64,000 nucleotides of DNA from Ancalomicrobiaceae bacterium S20 (GCA_040269895.1 CP158568.1:2574716-2638715), one strand, 5' to 3'; shown: positions 40,020 to 52,118, counted from the stretch's first letter. The notes: generated by a model from the letters alone, not told the origin. Made by a program: numbers and translations.

Positions 40020-42200
40020 TCCCAGCTCCAACTACAATGGCGATATGTGCACCGGACGGCATCTCGTTGACGCGAGCGCCCCCTACGATAGAATGCCAAT
40101 TAAATACCAACTCAAGGCAGCACGCCATGGGACAGATAAAACCTGAAGTCGAATCCGGCCACCTTTTACAATTCCCGCAAGAGCGTCGACTGTTGCGTCC
40201 ATTTCTGACTTGCTTCGATATAACCTGGGCAAAACAACATAGAGCATACAACACCGATCTATCGATATACTTTTTAAGCCCAGAACGATTTATTAAGGAA
40301 CAATTTGGATTTGACCAAGAGATTATTCTTGCTATTTCTCACTATAAATCAATCCAACCACGTTCCATTCAAGCCATCGACTCAGCTATCGACAGCAGCC
40401 CGGCAAAGGGGCGTGTTGATCAATGGCTATTCTTTATTATTACAAATGATCCCGATGGCGTAGCATGGATTACCGAGTACAGATCTAAAAACCCACAATC
40501 CCGAATCCCAATCGCCTTACAGTGGGACGAGGTATCAGATGCAAGCGATAGCTGGTACTTACGAAACAAGCTTGCCGCCCAGCTATTCGCCAGAGACTTA
40601 TTCGACTACAAACTTCCAATCGACTCCGATTTGTTTTTCTTTGGACGAGACGCCGTAGTAGCTGAATTTATCGACGCCACTAAACAATCTCAAAATCGCG
40701 GCCTATTTGGGCTACGAAAAACCGGCAAGACCTCGATATTATTTAAAATAAAGAGATTAAGCGAGCGCGACGCAATTTCCACCTTCTACTACGATTGCAA
40801 GGCCCCATCTATTCGAAATCTCAAATGGAGCGAACTTTTGTCAAAAATTGTGAAAGATATAAATGAACAATTTCGAATACCCCCCAATAAAAAGAGCACC
40901 CACCCCTCGGATGATTTCACATATTCGGTCAAGATAGCATCAAAGCAAAAGAAACTTTGCCTCATATTTGACGAGATTGAATATATATCACCACTCTCGA
41001 CCCTTGATACACACTGGAAGACTGACTTCATTCCCTTCTGGCAAACACTGTGGGCGACCCAGAGCGAGCATCGCCAACTTTCATTTATAATCGCCGGTGT
41101 AAATCCAAGCTGTGCCGAAATAGATACGCTAGATGGCGTTCAAAACCCAATGTTTGGAATCGTGAAAACACAATATCTAATCGGATTCAAGGAATCCGAA
41201 CTACGATCTATGTTGCTTTATTTTGGAAAACGAATGGGGCTAAAATTTGATGAGAATAGTGTTCGTTATTTGTTTACTAGGTACGGCGGACATCCACTCC
41301 TAACGCGCATGGCCTGCTCCCATTACAACAATCATCTTCTCTCAATTAAATCGGAACGGCCAATTACAATAAATCAGGAACAGCTACGTCTCTCGGAGAA
41401 CGAGCGGGATGAAGAGATTGTGTTTTATTGTAAACATATTGTATCAGAATTGAAGCAATTTTATCCTATTGAATATGAAATGCTGGAAATGCTTTCGTCC
41501 GGAAACCTTGTAGACTTCCTGTATTTAGCTCAGGAGCCTGAATATACGCGCCATCTCCGAGGCTATGGACTCCTAGAGTTTTCGAACAGATTGAGGCCAT
41601 CACTTAAAATTCCTGTAGTTAGCAAGTACATCTTAAGCGAGACAGCTCGCGAACGTGGAGCCTCATCTGGAAAATACGTCGTTCAAACCAAACGCAGAGA
41701 GGAATGGCTTCAAGGTCGACTGAAAAGCATTACTCAGGAAATGCGTACACTGGAAAAAGTCCGCGAAAATGCGAATTTGCCACATATATATGGGCCTCAC
41801 TCGTATCCAGAGGCGGAAAAATTTTGCAATTGCAAACTTGTAACTGATGAAGCGGAATTTTTTACCTTCATAAACTCGGCAAATAGATCGCTCGTCGAGC
41901 CGATTGATAACTTCGGGAAAAAGTCCCATGATCCGCAATACTTCTGGTCAACATTTAAGAAAGCGTATCCAGATCTATGGCGCGCGCTAGCACGGATAAA
42001 AATATACAGGAACAATGCTGTCCACTCGGATATGAACAACTCCGCGCAACACCTATACCAAGCTTTCATTCAGGAGGACTTAGACGAAAGATCCATCGAC
42101 AGGATAGACGATCCGTACTTTCGCCTACAACAAGCAGTTCTCGACGGCTTGGTAATAGCAATTCAGTACGAACTAGTACGCTATAGTTGATCGATACGGA
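40020..42200. other. AT-rich genomic island holding one gene
   Basis: G+C drops sharply at about 40020 from near 70 % to roughly 40 % (32-47 % in lines counted by eye) and returns at about 42200. Codon use inside favours A/T-ending codons and AGA, unlike all neighbours. It ends 10 bp before the uvrB stop. No integrase, direct repeats or tRNA gene were seen at the edges. This indicates recent transfer of a single gene. Confidence 0.75.
40127..42190 (+). CDS. P-loop ATPase with C-terminal HEPN-like motif, candidate defence protein
   Basis: An AT-rich, transferred gene coding for 687 residues. Residues 1-180 form a conserved-looking N-terminal region (SPAKGRVDQWLFFIITND; WYLRNKLAAQLFARDLFDYKLP). 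Then FFFGRD and Walker A GLRKTGKTS (195-203), Walker B LCLIFDEIEYI (Asp282-Glu283), and a STAND/AAA-like stretch (RYGGHPLLTRMACSHY) that resembles the winged or helical part of such NTPases. The C-terminal ~110 residues are helical and carry RNNAVH (Arg628-x4-His633), the RxxxxH pattern of HEPN ribonucleases. A NTPase sensor plus HEPN effector is a common phage-defence design, but I do not recognise a named system. ATG 40127 is preferred; 30 more codons are open upstream. Confidence 0.75.
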   Translation: MGQIKPEVESGHLLQFPQERRLLRPFLTCFDITWAKQHRAYNTDLSIYFLSPERFIKEQFGFDQEIILAISHYKSIQPRSIQAIDSAIDSSPAKGRVDQWLFFIITNDPDGVAWITEYRSKNPQSRIPIALQWDEVSDASDSWYLRNKLAAQLFARDLFDYKLPIDSDLFFFGRDAVVAEFIDATKQSQNRGLFGLRKTGKTSILFKIKRLSERDAISTFYYDCKAPSIRNLKWSELLSKIVKDINEQFRIPPNKKSTHPSDDFTYSVKIASKQKKLCLIFDEIEYISPLSTLDTHWKTDFIPFWQTLWATQSEHRQLSFIIAGVNPSCAEIDTLDGVQNPMFGIVKTQYLIGFKESELRSMLLYFGKRMGLKFDENSVRYLFTRYGGHPLLTRMACSHYNNHLLSIKSERPITINQEQLRLSENERDEEIVFYCKHIVSELKQFYPIEYEMLEMLSSGNLVDFLYLAQEPEYTRHLRGYGLLEFSNRLRPSLKIPVVSKYILSETARERGASSGKYVVQTKRREEWLQGRLKSITQEMRTLEKVRENANLPHIYGPHSYPEAEKFCNCKLVTDEAEFFTFINSANRSLVEPIDNFGKKSHDPQYFWSTFKKAYPDLWRALARIKIYRNNAVHSDMNNSAQHLYQAFIQEDLDERSIDRIDDPYFRLQQAVLDGLVIAIQYELVRYS

Positions 42201-45013
<2,813 letters not shown>

Positions 45014-45045
45014 GAACGGAATATGGCCCGAGTCCGGGGATGGGA

Positions 45046-45100
45046 AAAGGGGTCAAGGGTGCAAGGCGCTTTTCAAAATTGCTTGCACCGGGTCCCCTTT
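45046..45100. repeat. Imperfect REP-like palindrome
   Basis: Left arm AAAGGGG (45046-45052) then GGTGCAAG (45058-45065); right arm CTTGCACC (45082-45089) then CCCCTTT (45094-45100). The arms pair over 15 bp with a small internal mismatch. The AAAGGGGTC opening is like REP elements mobilised by RAYT (Y1) transposases. It lies in the spacer between uvrB and the SDR gene. No transposase is nearby. Confidence 0.5.
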
Positions 45101-45231
45101 GATTGCCGTGCATCCGAAGACAATCGGCGTAACATGCTTGCATGCCCTCCCTCTCCCCGCCATGATCCGCGCCCGAACGGCGCCGCTTCGGCACGAGCGC
45201 CGCGCCAGGAAACGCGAGGCAGGAGAAGAAC

Positions 45232-45981
45232 ATGACGACGGGCAGCCGGCTCAAGGGCAAGACGGCGGTGATCACGGCCGCGGCGCAGGGCATGGGCCGG
45301 GCGGCGGCGCTCGCCTTCGCGGTCGAGGGCGCGCGGGTGATCGCGACCGACATCGCGCTCGACAAGATGGCCGATCTCGCCGGCGTGCCGGGCATCGAGA
45401 CCGAGCGGCTCGACGTCACCGATCCGGCCGCGATCGCCGCCTTCGCGGCCGCGCATCCGGACGTCAACGTGCTGTTCAACTGCGCGGGCTTCGTCCACAA
45501 CGGCACGATCCTCGACTGCACCGAGGACGAGTTCGACTTCGCCGTTTCGCTCAACGTCCGCTCGATGTACCGGCTGACCAGGGCGCTGCTGCCGGCGATG
45601 ATCGCGCGCGGCGGCGGCTCGATCATCAACATGGCCTCGGTCGCCTCGTCGATCATCGGCGCGCCGAACCGCTTCATCTACGGCACGACCAAGGCCGCGG
45701 TGATCGGCTTGACCAAGTCGATCGCGGCCGATTTCGTCGCCAAGGGCATCCGCTGCAACGCGATCTGCCCCGGCACGATCGAGAGCCCGTCGCTGGAGGA
45801 CCGCATGCGCGCGCTCGGCGATTATGACGAGGCGCGCAAGATGTTCCTGGCGCGCCAGCCGATGGGGCGGCTCGGACGGCCGGAGGAGGTCGCCATGCTG
45901 GTCGTCTACCTCGCCAGCGACGAATCCTCGCTGACCACGGGCCACGCCCACGTCATCGACGGCGGCTGGACCAACACCTGA
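45232..45981 (+). CDS. SDR-family dehydrogenase, keto-deoxy-sugar type
   Basis: A short-chain dehydrogenase of 249 residues. The NAD motif is a variant [12 protein letters not shown], followed by [10 protein letters not shown], the catalytic NMASVASSI and YGTTKAA (Tyr-x3-Lys), and [14 protein letters not shown]. The closest type by text is the 2-keto-3-deoxy-L-fuconate dehydrogenase group. A lyxose-isomerase-like gene follows after 131 bp on the same strand, in line with a sugar catabolic pair. ATG 45232 has a GGAGAA site. Confidence 0.88.
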   Translation: MTTGSRLKGKTAVITAAAQGMGRAAALAFAVEGARVIATDIALDKMADLAGVPGIETERLDVTDPAAIAAFAAAHPDVNVLFNCAGFVHNGTILDCTEDEFDFAVSLNVRSMYRLTRALLPAMIARGGGSIINMASVASSIIGAPNRFIYGTTKAAVIGLTKSIAADFVAKGIRCNAICPGTIESPSLEDRMRALGDYDEARKMFLARQPMGRLGRPEEVAMLVVYLASDESSLTTGHAHVIDGGWTNT

Positions 45982-46112
45982 CCGTCCCCGCTTCGCGCCC
46001 ACGCCGCCCACGGACATCGGCCGTGACCGATCGGCGCGGGTCGCGCCCTCGCCTTCCGACGCCGGCCGTGGCAATGCTGCGCGGCCGCTCTCCGAACCGG
46101 GATCACCTGGCC

Positions 46113-46796
46113 ATGCTGCGTTCCGAACTCAACGAGATCATCCGCGCCGGCGAAGACTTCATCGCCTCGTTCGGCTTCAAGATGCCGCCGTTCGCGGCCT
46201 GGTCGCCGGCCGACTGGCGCGCCAACAAGGACCGCGCCGGCGCGATCATCGGCCCGCGGCTCGGCTGGGACATCACCGACTACGGTTTCGGCAGCTTCAC
46301 CAAGAAGGGGCTCCTGCTGTTCACCGTGCGCAACGGCACGCTGGACAACCTCAAGCGCGGCACCGGCATGGTCTACGCCGAGAAGATCATGATCAGCCGC
46401 GCCAATCAGCTGACGCCGATGCATTGGCACAAGATGAAGACCGAGGACATCATCGTCCGCGGCGGCGCGCCGCTCGAGGTGAAGCTCTACAATGTCGCCG
46501 CCGACGGCGTCTCGATCGACCGCGAACGCCCTGTGACGGTGATGTGCGACGGCCTCGCCCGCACGGTCGCCCCCGGCGGCACCGTGGTGCTGGAGCCCGG
46601 CGAGAGCATCACGCTCGAACCCGGCCAGGCGCACGCCTTCTGGGGCAAGGACGGCGACTGCCTGATCGGCGAGGTGTCGACCGTCAACGACGACGAGACC
46701 GACAACTACTTCCTCGAACCGGTCAGCCGCTTCCCGAGCGTGGAAGAGGAGGCCGAGGCGTATCGGCTGATCGTGCCGGATTATAAGGGGTTGTGA
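46113..46796 (+). CDS. D-lyxose/D-mannose ketol-isomerase family
   Basis: A cupin-fold sugar isomerase, 227 residues, of the D-lyxose isomerase family. The metal-binding set is visible: His104 and His106 in HWH, Glu111 in KTEDIIVRGG, and His174 in GQAHAFWG, the pattern expected for Mn. The start ATG 46113 (MLRSELNEI) matches the usual family start; the frame is open 30 codons further upstream. Together with the SDR gene before it this suggests use of an uncommon sugar. The glutathionyl-hydroquinone reductase gene follows on the same strand. Confidence 0.85.
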   Translation: MLRSELNEIIRAGEDFIASFGFKMPPFAAWSPADWRANKDRAGAIIGPRLGWDITDYGFGSFTKKGLLLFTVRNGTLDNLKRGTGMVYAEKIMISRANQLTPMHWHKMKTEDIIVRGGAPLEVKLYNVAADGVSIDRERPVTVMCDGLARTVAPGGTVVLEPGESITLEPGQAHAFWGKDGDCLIGEVSTVNDDETDNYFLEPVSRFPSVEEEAEAYRLIVPDYKGL

Positions 46797-46914
46797 GGGA
46801 CTTCGGGTCGAGCGGCGCGATCCGTCGAACGATCCGTCACCCGAGCGAACGCTACCGAAACGGCCGCTGCGGCGTTAGATCCACACGAGGATCAACGCAG
46901 CCGGAGCCGCCGTC

Positions 46915-47922
46915 ATGCCGCAACTCGTCGATGGAAAGTGGGAGACGTCCGACGTCGCCGCCTCGGAGATGAAGGGCGGGGCGTTTCATCGCGAGGCGAC
47001 CAAGTTCCGGTCGTGGATCACCGCCGACGGGCGTCCCGGGCCGGACGGACAGCCGGGGCTGCCGGCGGAGGCCGGGCGGTATCGGCTCTATGTCGCCTAT
47101 ATCTGCCCGTGGGCGAGCCGGACGCTGATCTGGCGGGCGCTGAAGGGGCTCGACGACGTGATACCGATCACGGTCGTCAATCCGATCCTCGGCGACGACG
47201 GCTGGACCTTCCTGGAGCCGGACGGCACGTCGCGCGAACCGCTCTACGGCGCGAACTTCCTCTGGCAGATCTACACGCGCGCGGCACCGACCTACACTGG
47301 CAAAGTCTCGGTGCCGGTACTCTGGGACGCGCGCGAGGAGCGCATCGTCAACAACGAGTCCTCCGAGATCATCCGGATGCTCAATTCGGCCTTCGACGGC
47401 CTCACCGGCAACCGGCTCGACCTCTATCCGGCCGATCTGGCGCCGACCATCGACGCCTGGAACGCGCGCATCTACGACGACGTCAACAACGGCGTCTACA
47501 AGGCCGGCTTCGCCAAGACGCAAGCCGCCTATGAGGCCGCCTTCGACCGGCTGTTCGCCGCGCTCGACGATCTGGAGGCGCATCTCGCCACGCATCGCTA
47601 CATCGCCGGCGAGTGGCTGACCGAGGCGGATTTCCGGCTGTTCGTGACGCTGATCCGCTTCGACGCCGCCTATCACGGCGCCTTCAAGTGCAATCTGCGC
47701 CGGATCGTCGACTATCCGGCGCTGTCGAACTATCTGCGCGAGCTCTACCAGTATCCGGGCATCGCCGAGACCGTGAACATCGACCACATCAAGACCGGAT
47801 ACTATTCGCTCCGGCACATCAACCCGACCATGATCGTGCCGAAGGGCCCGGCACTCGACTTCGGCGCGCCCCACGATCGTGGCGCCCTGCCCGGCCGCGG
47901 CATTCGCGTGCGCGAAGGCTGA
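46915..47922 (+). CDS. Glutathionyl-hydroquinone reductase (Xi-class GST)
   Basis: Reduces glutathionylated hydroquinones with glutathione. The 335-residue chain carries the class's CPWA motif in AYICPWASRT with catalytic Cys64, followed by VVNPILGDDGW, the thioredoxin-fold closing VPVLWDAREERIVNNESSEIIRML and the all-helical C-terminal domain (AGEWLTEADFRLFVTLIRFD). Typical YqjG/ECM4 length. It stands alone and converges on the quinone reductase gene, with related redox chemistry. Confidence 0.93.
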   Translation: MPQLVDGKWETSDVAASEMKGGAFHREATKFRSWITADGRPGPDGQPGLPAEAGRYRLYVAYICPWASRTLIWRALKGLDDVIPITVVNPILGDDGWTFLEPDGTSREPLYGANFLWQIYTRAAPTYTGKVSVPVLWDAREERIVNNESSEIIRMLNSAFDGLTGNRLDLYPADLAPTIDAWNARIYDDVNNGVYKAGFAKTQAAYEAAFDRLFAALDDLEAHLATHRYIAGEWLTEADFRLFVTLIRFDAAYHGAFKCNLRRIVDYPALSNYLRELYQYPGIAETVNIDHIKTGYYSLRHINPTMIVPKGPALDFGAPHDRGALPGRGIRVREG

Positions 47923-47952
47923 GGCCGGGCCGCCCGCACCGATCGCCCCGGC

Positions 47953-48546
47953 TCAGAAGCGCGCGAAGGCGGCTTCGAGCCGGGCGAGGAAGGCCTTGGC
48001 CTTGTCGTCGGTCATCCGGTCCATGTCGTGCAGGGTCATCATCCGGAACGAGGCGCCGCGGGCGACGAAGTTCATGATGCCGCGCTTCAGGAGCTTGCGC
48101 ACCGGATCGCCCATCCAGAGCCGCGCCACCCACCAGGGCGAGCCGGTCGAGGAGACGACCCACAGCGCGCCGATGTGATCGAGCTTGGGGATCAGCCGGC
48201 CGCCCGCGCGGTCGTGCTCGAAGGCGACACCAGGGGCGAAGACGCGATCGAAAAAGCCCTTCATGATCGCCGGCATGGCGAACCACCATTGCGGAAAAAT
48301 CAGCACCAGCTTTTCGGCCGCGCGCAGGCGCTCGACATAGCCGGTCACGTCCGCGCCCGGCTGATAGGGCTGCGCAAAGTACGCGCGCCGCTCGGCCGCG
48401 GTCAGGCGCGGGTCGAAGCCGTCGCGGTAGAGGTCGATCACGTCGACCTCGTCCTTGCGGCGCTCGAGCACCGCGCGCACGCGGCTCAGCGCCGCCTTGG
48501 CGAAGCTGTCGTCGAGGGGATGGGCGACCACGATCAGGACACGCAA
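47953..48546 (-). CDS. NAD(P)H quinone oxidoreductase, flavodoxin-like fold
   Basis: A 197-residue flavoprotein of the NQO1/MdaB/KefF type: RVLIVVAHPLDDSFAK (FMN or FAD phosphate loop), KLVLIFPQWWFAMPAIMKGFFDRVF and ALWVVSSTGSPWW. It reduces quinones by two electrons. The start is read as TTG 48546, because a GGAGG site lies five bases before it and no ATG fits; the adjacent GTG would overlap that site. It is the third gene of a likely fdhD-mobB-quinone reductase unit, 35 bp after mobB. Confidence 0.85.
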   Translation of the reverse strand: MRVLIVVAHPLDDSFAKAALSRVRAVLERRKDEVDVIDLYRDGFDPRLTAAERRAYFAQPYQPGADVTGYVERLRAAEKLVLIFPQWWFAMPAIMKGFFDRVFAPGVAFEHDRAGGRLIPKLDHIGALWVVSSTGSPWWVARLWMGDPVRKLLKRGIMNFVARGASFRMMTLHDMDRMTDDKAKAFLARLEAAFARF

Positions 48547-48581
48547 GAGCACCTCCGAGGCGATGCCGAACGAAGAGCGGA

Positions 48582-49168
48582 TCAACCCGGATCGGCGTCG
48601 GCCGTTCCGGTCTCGATCCTCGAAGCCGCGTCCGGCAAGGGGCCGACCAGCATGGTCTGTTCGACAAAATCGGCAATCGTTTGAATATCGTCGAGGTGAA
48701 ACAGCGGCAGACCGCTCGCGTCGGTGCCGACGTGGCCGGGCTCGGCTGTGTCGCAGGCGATCGCGAGGATCGTCGGGTCGCCGGGGGCGAGCGCGGCGTC
48801 GCGTGAGGCGCCGGCGCGACGCACTTCGAGCTTCGGGAAGGGTTCGGTCTTGTAGCCCTCGACGATAACCAGGTCGACGGTCGCGAGCCTGGCGGCGATG
48901 TCGCCGAGCGGCGGGGCGCATCGCCGCGCAGCTCGCGCATCACCGCCCAGCGCCGGCCGCCGACCAGCGCGACCTCGACCGCGCCGGCCTCGCGATGCCG
49001 ATGGCTGTCGCGGCCGGGCTCGTCGATATCGACGTCGTGGTGGGCGTGCTTGATGGTCGAGATCCGCCGGCCGCGGCGGGTCAGTTCGGCGACCAGACGC
49101 TCGACCAGTGTGGTCTTGCCGGCGTTCTTCCAGCCGATGACACCGAACAGGCGGTTTTGCGCCGTCAT
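48582..49168 (-). CDS. mobB: Molybdopterin-guanine dinucleotide biosynthesis protein MobB (one-base frameshift)
   Basis: A P-loop GTP-binding accessory protein for the molybdenum cofactor. Walker A is GWKNAGKTTL near the start, followed by ISTIKHAHHDVDIDEPGRDSHRHREAGA read in parts, which is the conserved MobB block. Frame is lost at four G (48913-48916); one more G joins it to the second half, with DLVIVEGYK-type text and FHLDDIQTIADFV, giving 195 residues. The 3' half is also open by itself from 48824. The gene lies 55 bp after fdhD on the same strand. Confidence 0.88.
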
Positions 49169-49223
49169 GCCGAGCGGTCCGAGACAGGCAGGTGGGCGCC
49201 CGGCGGCAGCGAACAGACGCGGG

Positions 49224-50108
49224 TCACGCGATGCGATCCGGGTTGGCGTAGAGCGTGAAGCGGCCCTCGCGCGCGAAGGCGGCGAGGCCGACGCCGGCCT
49301 CCTCGGCGAAGCGGATCGCCAGCGCCGTCGGCGCGGAGACCGAGGCGATCAGCGGCGCGCCGAGCGCGGCGGTCTTGTGCACCATCTCGTAGGAGCAGCG
49401 GCTCGACACCACGACGAAGCCTGCACCGGCATCGATCCCGGCCCGCGCGATCGCGCCGGCGAGCTTGTCGAGCGCGTTGTGACGGCCCACGTCCTCGCGC
49501 ACGAGCAGGATCTCGCCCTCCGCCGAGGCGAAGCCCGCGGCATGGACGGCGCCGACCTCGCCGTTCAGGATCTGCCGCTCCGGCAGGATCCGCATGGCGC
49601 GGAACACGGCCTCCGCCGCGAAGCAGGCCGATCCGCCGACGCGCGCGATCGGACGCAGCGCCTCGGCGATGCTGTCGACGCCGCACAGGCCGCAGCCGGT
49701 GCGGCCGGCGAGATTGCGCTGGCGCGCGCGCAGCGCCGCGAAGCGCTCGGCCGCCACACTGAGCCGCAACTCGAAGCCGGTCGGCAGCGCCTCGACTTCG
49801 ACGTCGTAGAGCTCGTCGGCGGTCGTGAGCAGCCCCTCGGTCAGCGAGAAACCGAGCGCAAAGTCCTCCAGATCGGCCGGCGAGGCCATCATCACCGCGT
49901 AGGAGAGGCCGTTGTAGACCAGCGCGATCGGCTCCTCGCGCGCGACGATCTCCTCGCGCGTCTCGGCGCCGCCCGCGGTGATCCGCCGTGCGGCGACCGC
50001 CAAGGAGCAGGAGGCGGCGCTCTGGGCCGGATCAGCCACGGAAGGGGCTCGGCTCACAACCTGGGGCGCAGCTTGGAACGTGACTTGAATAGGGGCGGAC
50101 CCGGACAT
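49224..50108 (-). CDS. fdhD: Formate dehydrogenase accessory sulfurtransferase FdhD
   Basis: Passes sulphur from a cysteine desulfurase to the molybdenum cofactor of formate dehydrogenase. The 294-residue chain has the key Cys loop TGCGLCGVDS (two Cys) and the family blocks REEPIALVYNGLSYAVMMASP, DLEDFALGFSLTEGLL, REDVGRHNALDKL and SSRCSYEMVHK. ATG 50108 is preferred over an open upstream frame. It heads a unit with mobB and a quinone reductase. Implies a molybdenum or tungsten formate dehydrogenase elsewhere. Confidence 0.94.
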   Translation of the reverse strand: MSGSAPIQVTFQAAPQVVSRAPSVADPAQSAASCSLAVAARRITAGGAETREEIVAREEPIALVYNGLSYAVMMASPADLEDFALGFSLTEGLLTTADELYDVEVEALPTGFELRLSVAAERFAALRARQRNLAGRTGCGLCGVDSIAEALRPIARVGGSACFAAEAVFRAMRILPERQILNGEVGAVHAAGFASAEGEILLVREDVGRHNALDKLAGAIARAGIDAGAGFVVVSSRCSYEMVHKTAALGAPLIASVSAPTALAIRFAEEAGVGLAAFAREGRFTLYANPDRIA

Positions 50109-50441
50109 GACGCTTCCCGTTCTTGCCGTTTCTCGAAGGGGATACCGCTCACCCCTCCGGGCTTGCGCGAGTTTAGCCCGGAATGCCTGGCCCGTCAGCC
50201 GCTCCATACCGGACCGTTGCAGGTATGCAATCGATGCGAGCGAGCGGCCTGCGCTATCGAAAACAACAGAGCGTCGATCAATTTTCTGCCAGCATCCACA
50301 GGATTTACTCATCGTTAAATCGGTGCACTCGGGGGCATTAACTGGCGATTCACGTCGTTAATCGAGAGCCGCTTCACAACGACGGCTTCCGATCCCATAG
50401 ATCAAGCGCATCACGTTTCCACGGATACCTGAGGCGGGACC
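50109..50441. other. Intergenic region between fdhD and the TadG-like gene
   Basis: A 333-bp divergent spacer. Its right half (about 50270-50420) is AT-richer and contains two TCGTTAA copies about 45 bp apart; promoters for both neighbours must lie here. No gene or RNA structure seen. Confidence 0.4.
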
Positions 50442-52076
50442 ATGCTCCGCGCGTTCATTAAGAATAAGGCGGGCAATGTCGGGATCACCTTCGCCCTGGC
50501 GGTGGTTCCGCTGGTGATGGCGGCCGGCGCGACCGTCGACTATAGCGCGGCGTCGGCGCAGCATGATCGAGCGCAGCAGGCGCTCGACCGAGCGGCGCTC
50601 GCGGCCGGCAAAGACCTCGGGCTCGTGTCCCATGCGGTAATCGAGACGAACCTGCGCCGCTACTTCGCGGACTTCTACCAGCCGCCGAACGGCACCACCG
50701 CGTCTGTGACCCAGATCACCATCGACGACGCATCGGGCAAGGTCAGCGCAGCAGGCGACATCACCACCAAGACCGCGTTCCTCGCCATCGCGTCGATCCC
50801 CGAACTGGTCTCGAGCCTCGCCTCCGAAGTGGTGGTCGGCTCCGCCGATCTCGATGTCGTTCTGGTGCTCGACACGACCGGATCGATGCAGGGCTCCAAG
50901 CTCTCCACGCTGCAATCGGCGGCCAAGGACCTGGTCGACGTGCTGCTCGGCATGAACACGAAGACGAGCGTCACCGACCGCGTGCAGGTCGGGATCGTGC
51001 CGTTCGCCGCCGCGGTCAACGTCGGGCCGCAGTTCGGGCCGGTCTATGCCGGCACGACGCGCACGTCGAAGGGAACCGGCGCGGGCTGGCTCGACGTCAA
51101 CACCCAGTCGCCGATCCATACCGAAAACTGGAGCAGCGGCCTCACGGACAACCGCTTCGATCTGTTCGCGGCGCTTGCCGCCGCCAATCCGTCCAAGGCG
51201 GCACAGCTGAGCTGGGCCGGATGCGTGGAGTCGCGCCCCTATCCGCACAGCGTTCACGACACACCGGCGACGAATGGCGATCCGAAGTCCTGGTTCGTGC
51301 CGATGTTCGCGCCGGACGAGGCGAACTATTACAGCTACTGGTGGAACTACAGCAGTCAGTATTTCGACAACACTTATCTCAGCGACAACGGCAGCCAATG
51401 CTCCGGTAACGTCTCCTATTCGACGGTCGGCGGCATTCAATCGGCGCAGGGTCGCACCTGCAAATACAAGCAGAATACCCGCCTCTACGGATCGACCTTC
51501 GACGGCGGCTTCGGGCCGAACTACTCCTGCACCTCGAAGCCGATCCTGGCGATGACCCGTGACAAATCCACGCTCTACAACACCATCAACAGCCTGGTTG
51601 CGGCCGGCAACACCAACATCCACGAAGGCGTGATGTGGGGCTGGCGGGCACTGTCGCCGGAGGCGCCGTTCACGGAGGGCCGCACCGGCACGAAGCTGCG
51701 CCCGGTGCGGCGGATCATGATCGTCATGACCGACGGCGAGAACACCTACAACACCGACACGACCTTCAACGCCTCGACCTACGCCGCCTACGGCTATGTC
51801 GCCAAGGGCCGGCTCGGCACGACGTCGAACAGCAGTTCGACGATCAAGGCCAGGCAGGACGCGCTGACCGCCGAGGCCTGCAGCAACGCCAAGGGCGAGG
51901 GCGGCATCACGGTCTATACGGTGGGCTTCACCGTCACTGCGGCCGACACGATCCAGATGCTCGAGACCTGCGCGAGCGGCTCGAGCTACTTCTTCAAGGC
52001 CGACAACAATGCCGCTCTGGTCGCCGCCTTCCAGGCGATCGGCAACCAGATCACCCAGTTGCGCGTCGCGCAGTGA
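50442..52076 (+). CDS. TadG-like pilus assembly protein with VWA domain (no tad cluster)
   Basis: A 544-residue protein with the TadE/TadG N-terminal helix (KNKAGNVGITFALAVVPLVMA, about residues 7-30), which anchors such proteins in the membrane, and a von Willebrand A domain with MIDAS DTTGSMQGS and the later IVMTDGENTY. Between them lies a Tyr/Ser/Asn-rich insertion with several Cys (about 245-370). VWA-TadG proteins usually belong to Flp-pilus clusters, where they act at the surface; here none of the tad genes are near, so it is a solo form. ATG 50442 follows GAGGCGGG. Confidence 0.88.
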   Translation: MLRAFIKNKAGNVGITFALAVVPLVMAAGATVDYSAASAQHDRAQQALDRAALAAGKDLGLVSHAVIETNLRRYFADFYQPPNGTTASVTQITIDDASGKVSAAGDITTKTAFLAIASIPELVSSLASEVVVGSADLDVVLVLDTTGSMQGSKLSTLQSAAKDLVDVLLGMNTKTSVTDRVQVGIVPFAAAVNVGPQFGPVYAGTTRTSKGTGAGWLDVNTQSPIHTENWSSGLTDNRFDLFAALAAANPSKAAQLSWAGCVESRPYPHSVHDTPATNGDPKSWFVPMFAPDEANYYSYWWNYSSQYFDNTYLSDNGSQCSGNVSYSTVGGIQSAQGRTCKYKQNTRLYGSTFDGGFGPNYSCTSKPILAMTRDKSTLYNTINSLVAAGNTNIHEGVMWGWRALSPEAPFTEGRTGTKLRPVRRIMIVMTDGENTYNTDTTFNASTYAAYGYVAKGRLGTTSNSSSTIKARQDALTAEACSNAKGEGGITVYTVGFTVTAADTIQMLETCASGSSYFFKADNNAALVAAFQAIGNQITQLRVAQ

Positions 52077-52118
52077 GCCCGCGTCCGGCCCCCGGGCACG
52101 GGACCGGTTTCGGGGGGC

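Noticed and set aside
40037-40126. Longer start for the AT-rich ATPase gene
   Set aside because: The extra 30 codons include GC-rich host-like sequence and lack a better ribosome site; kept only as an alternative.
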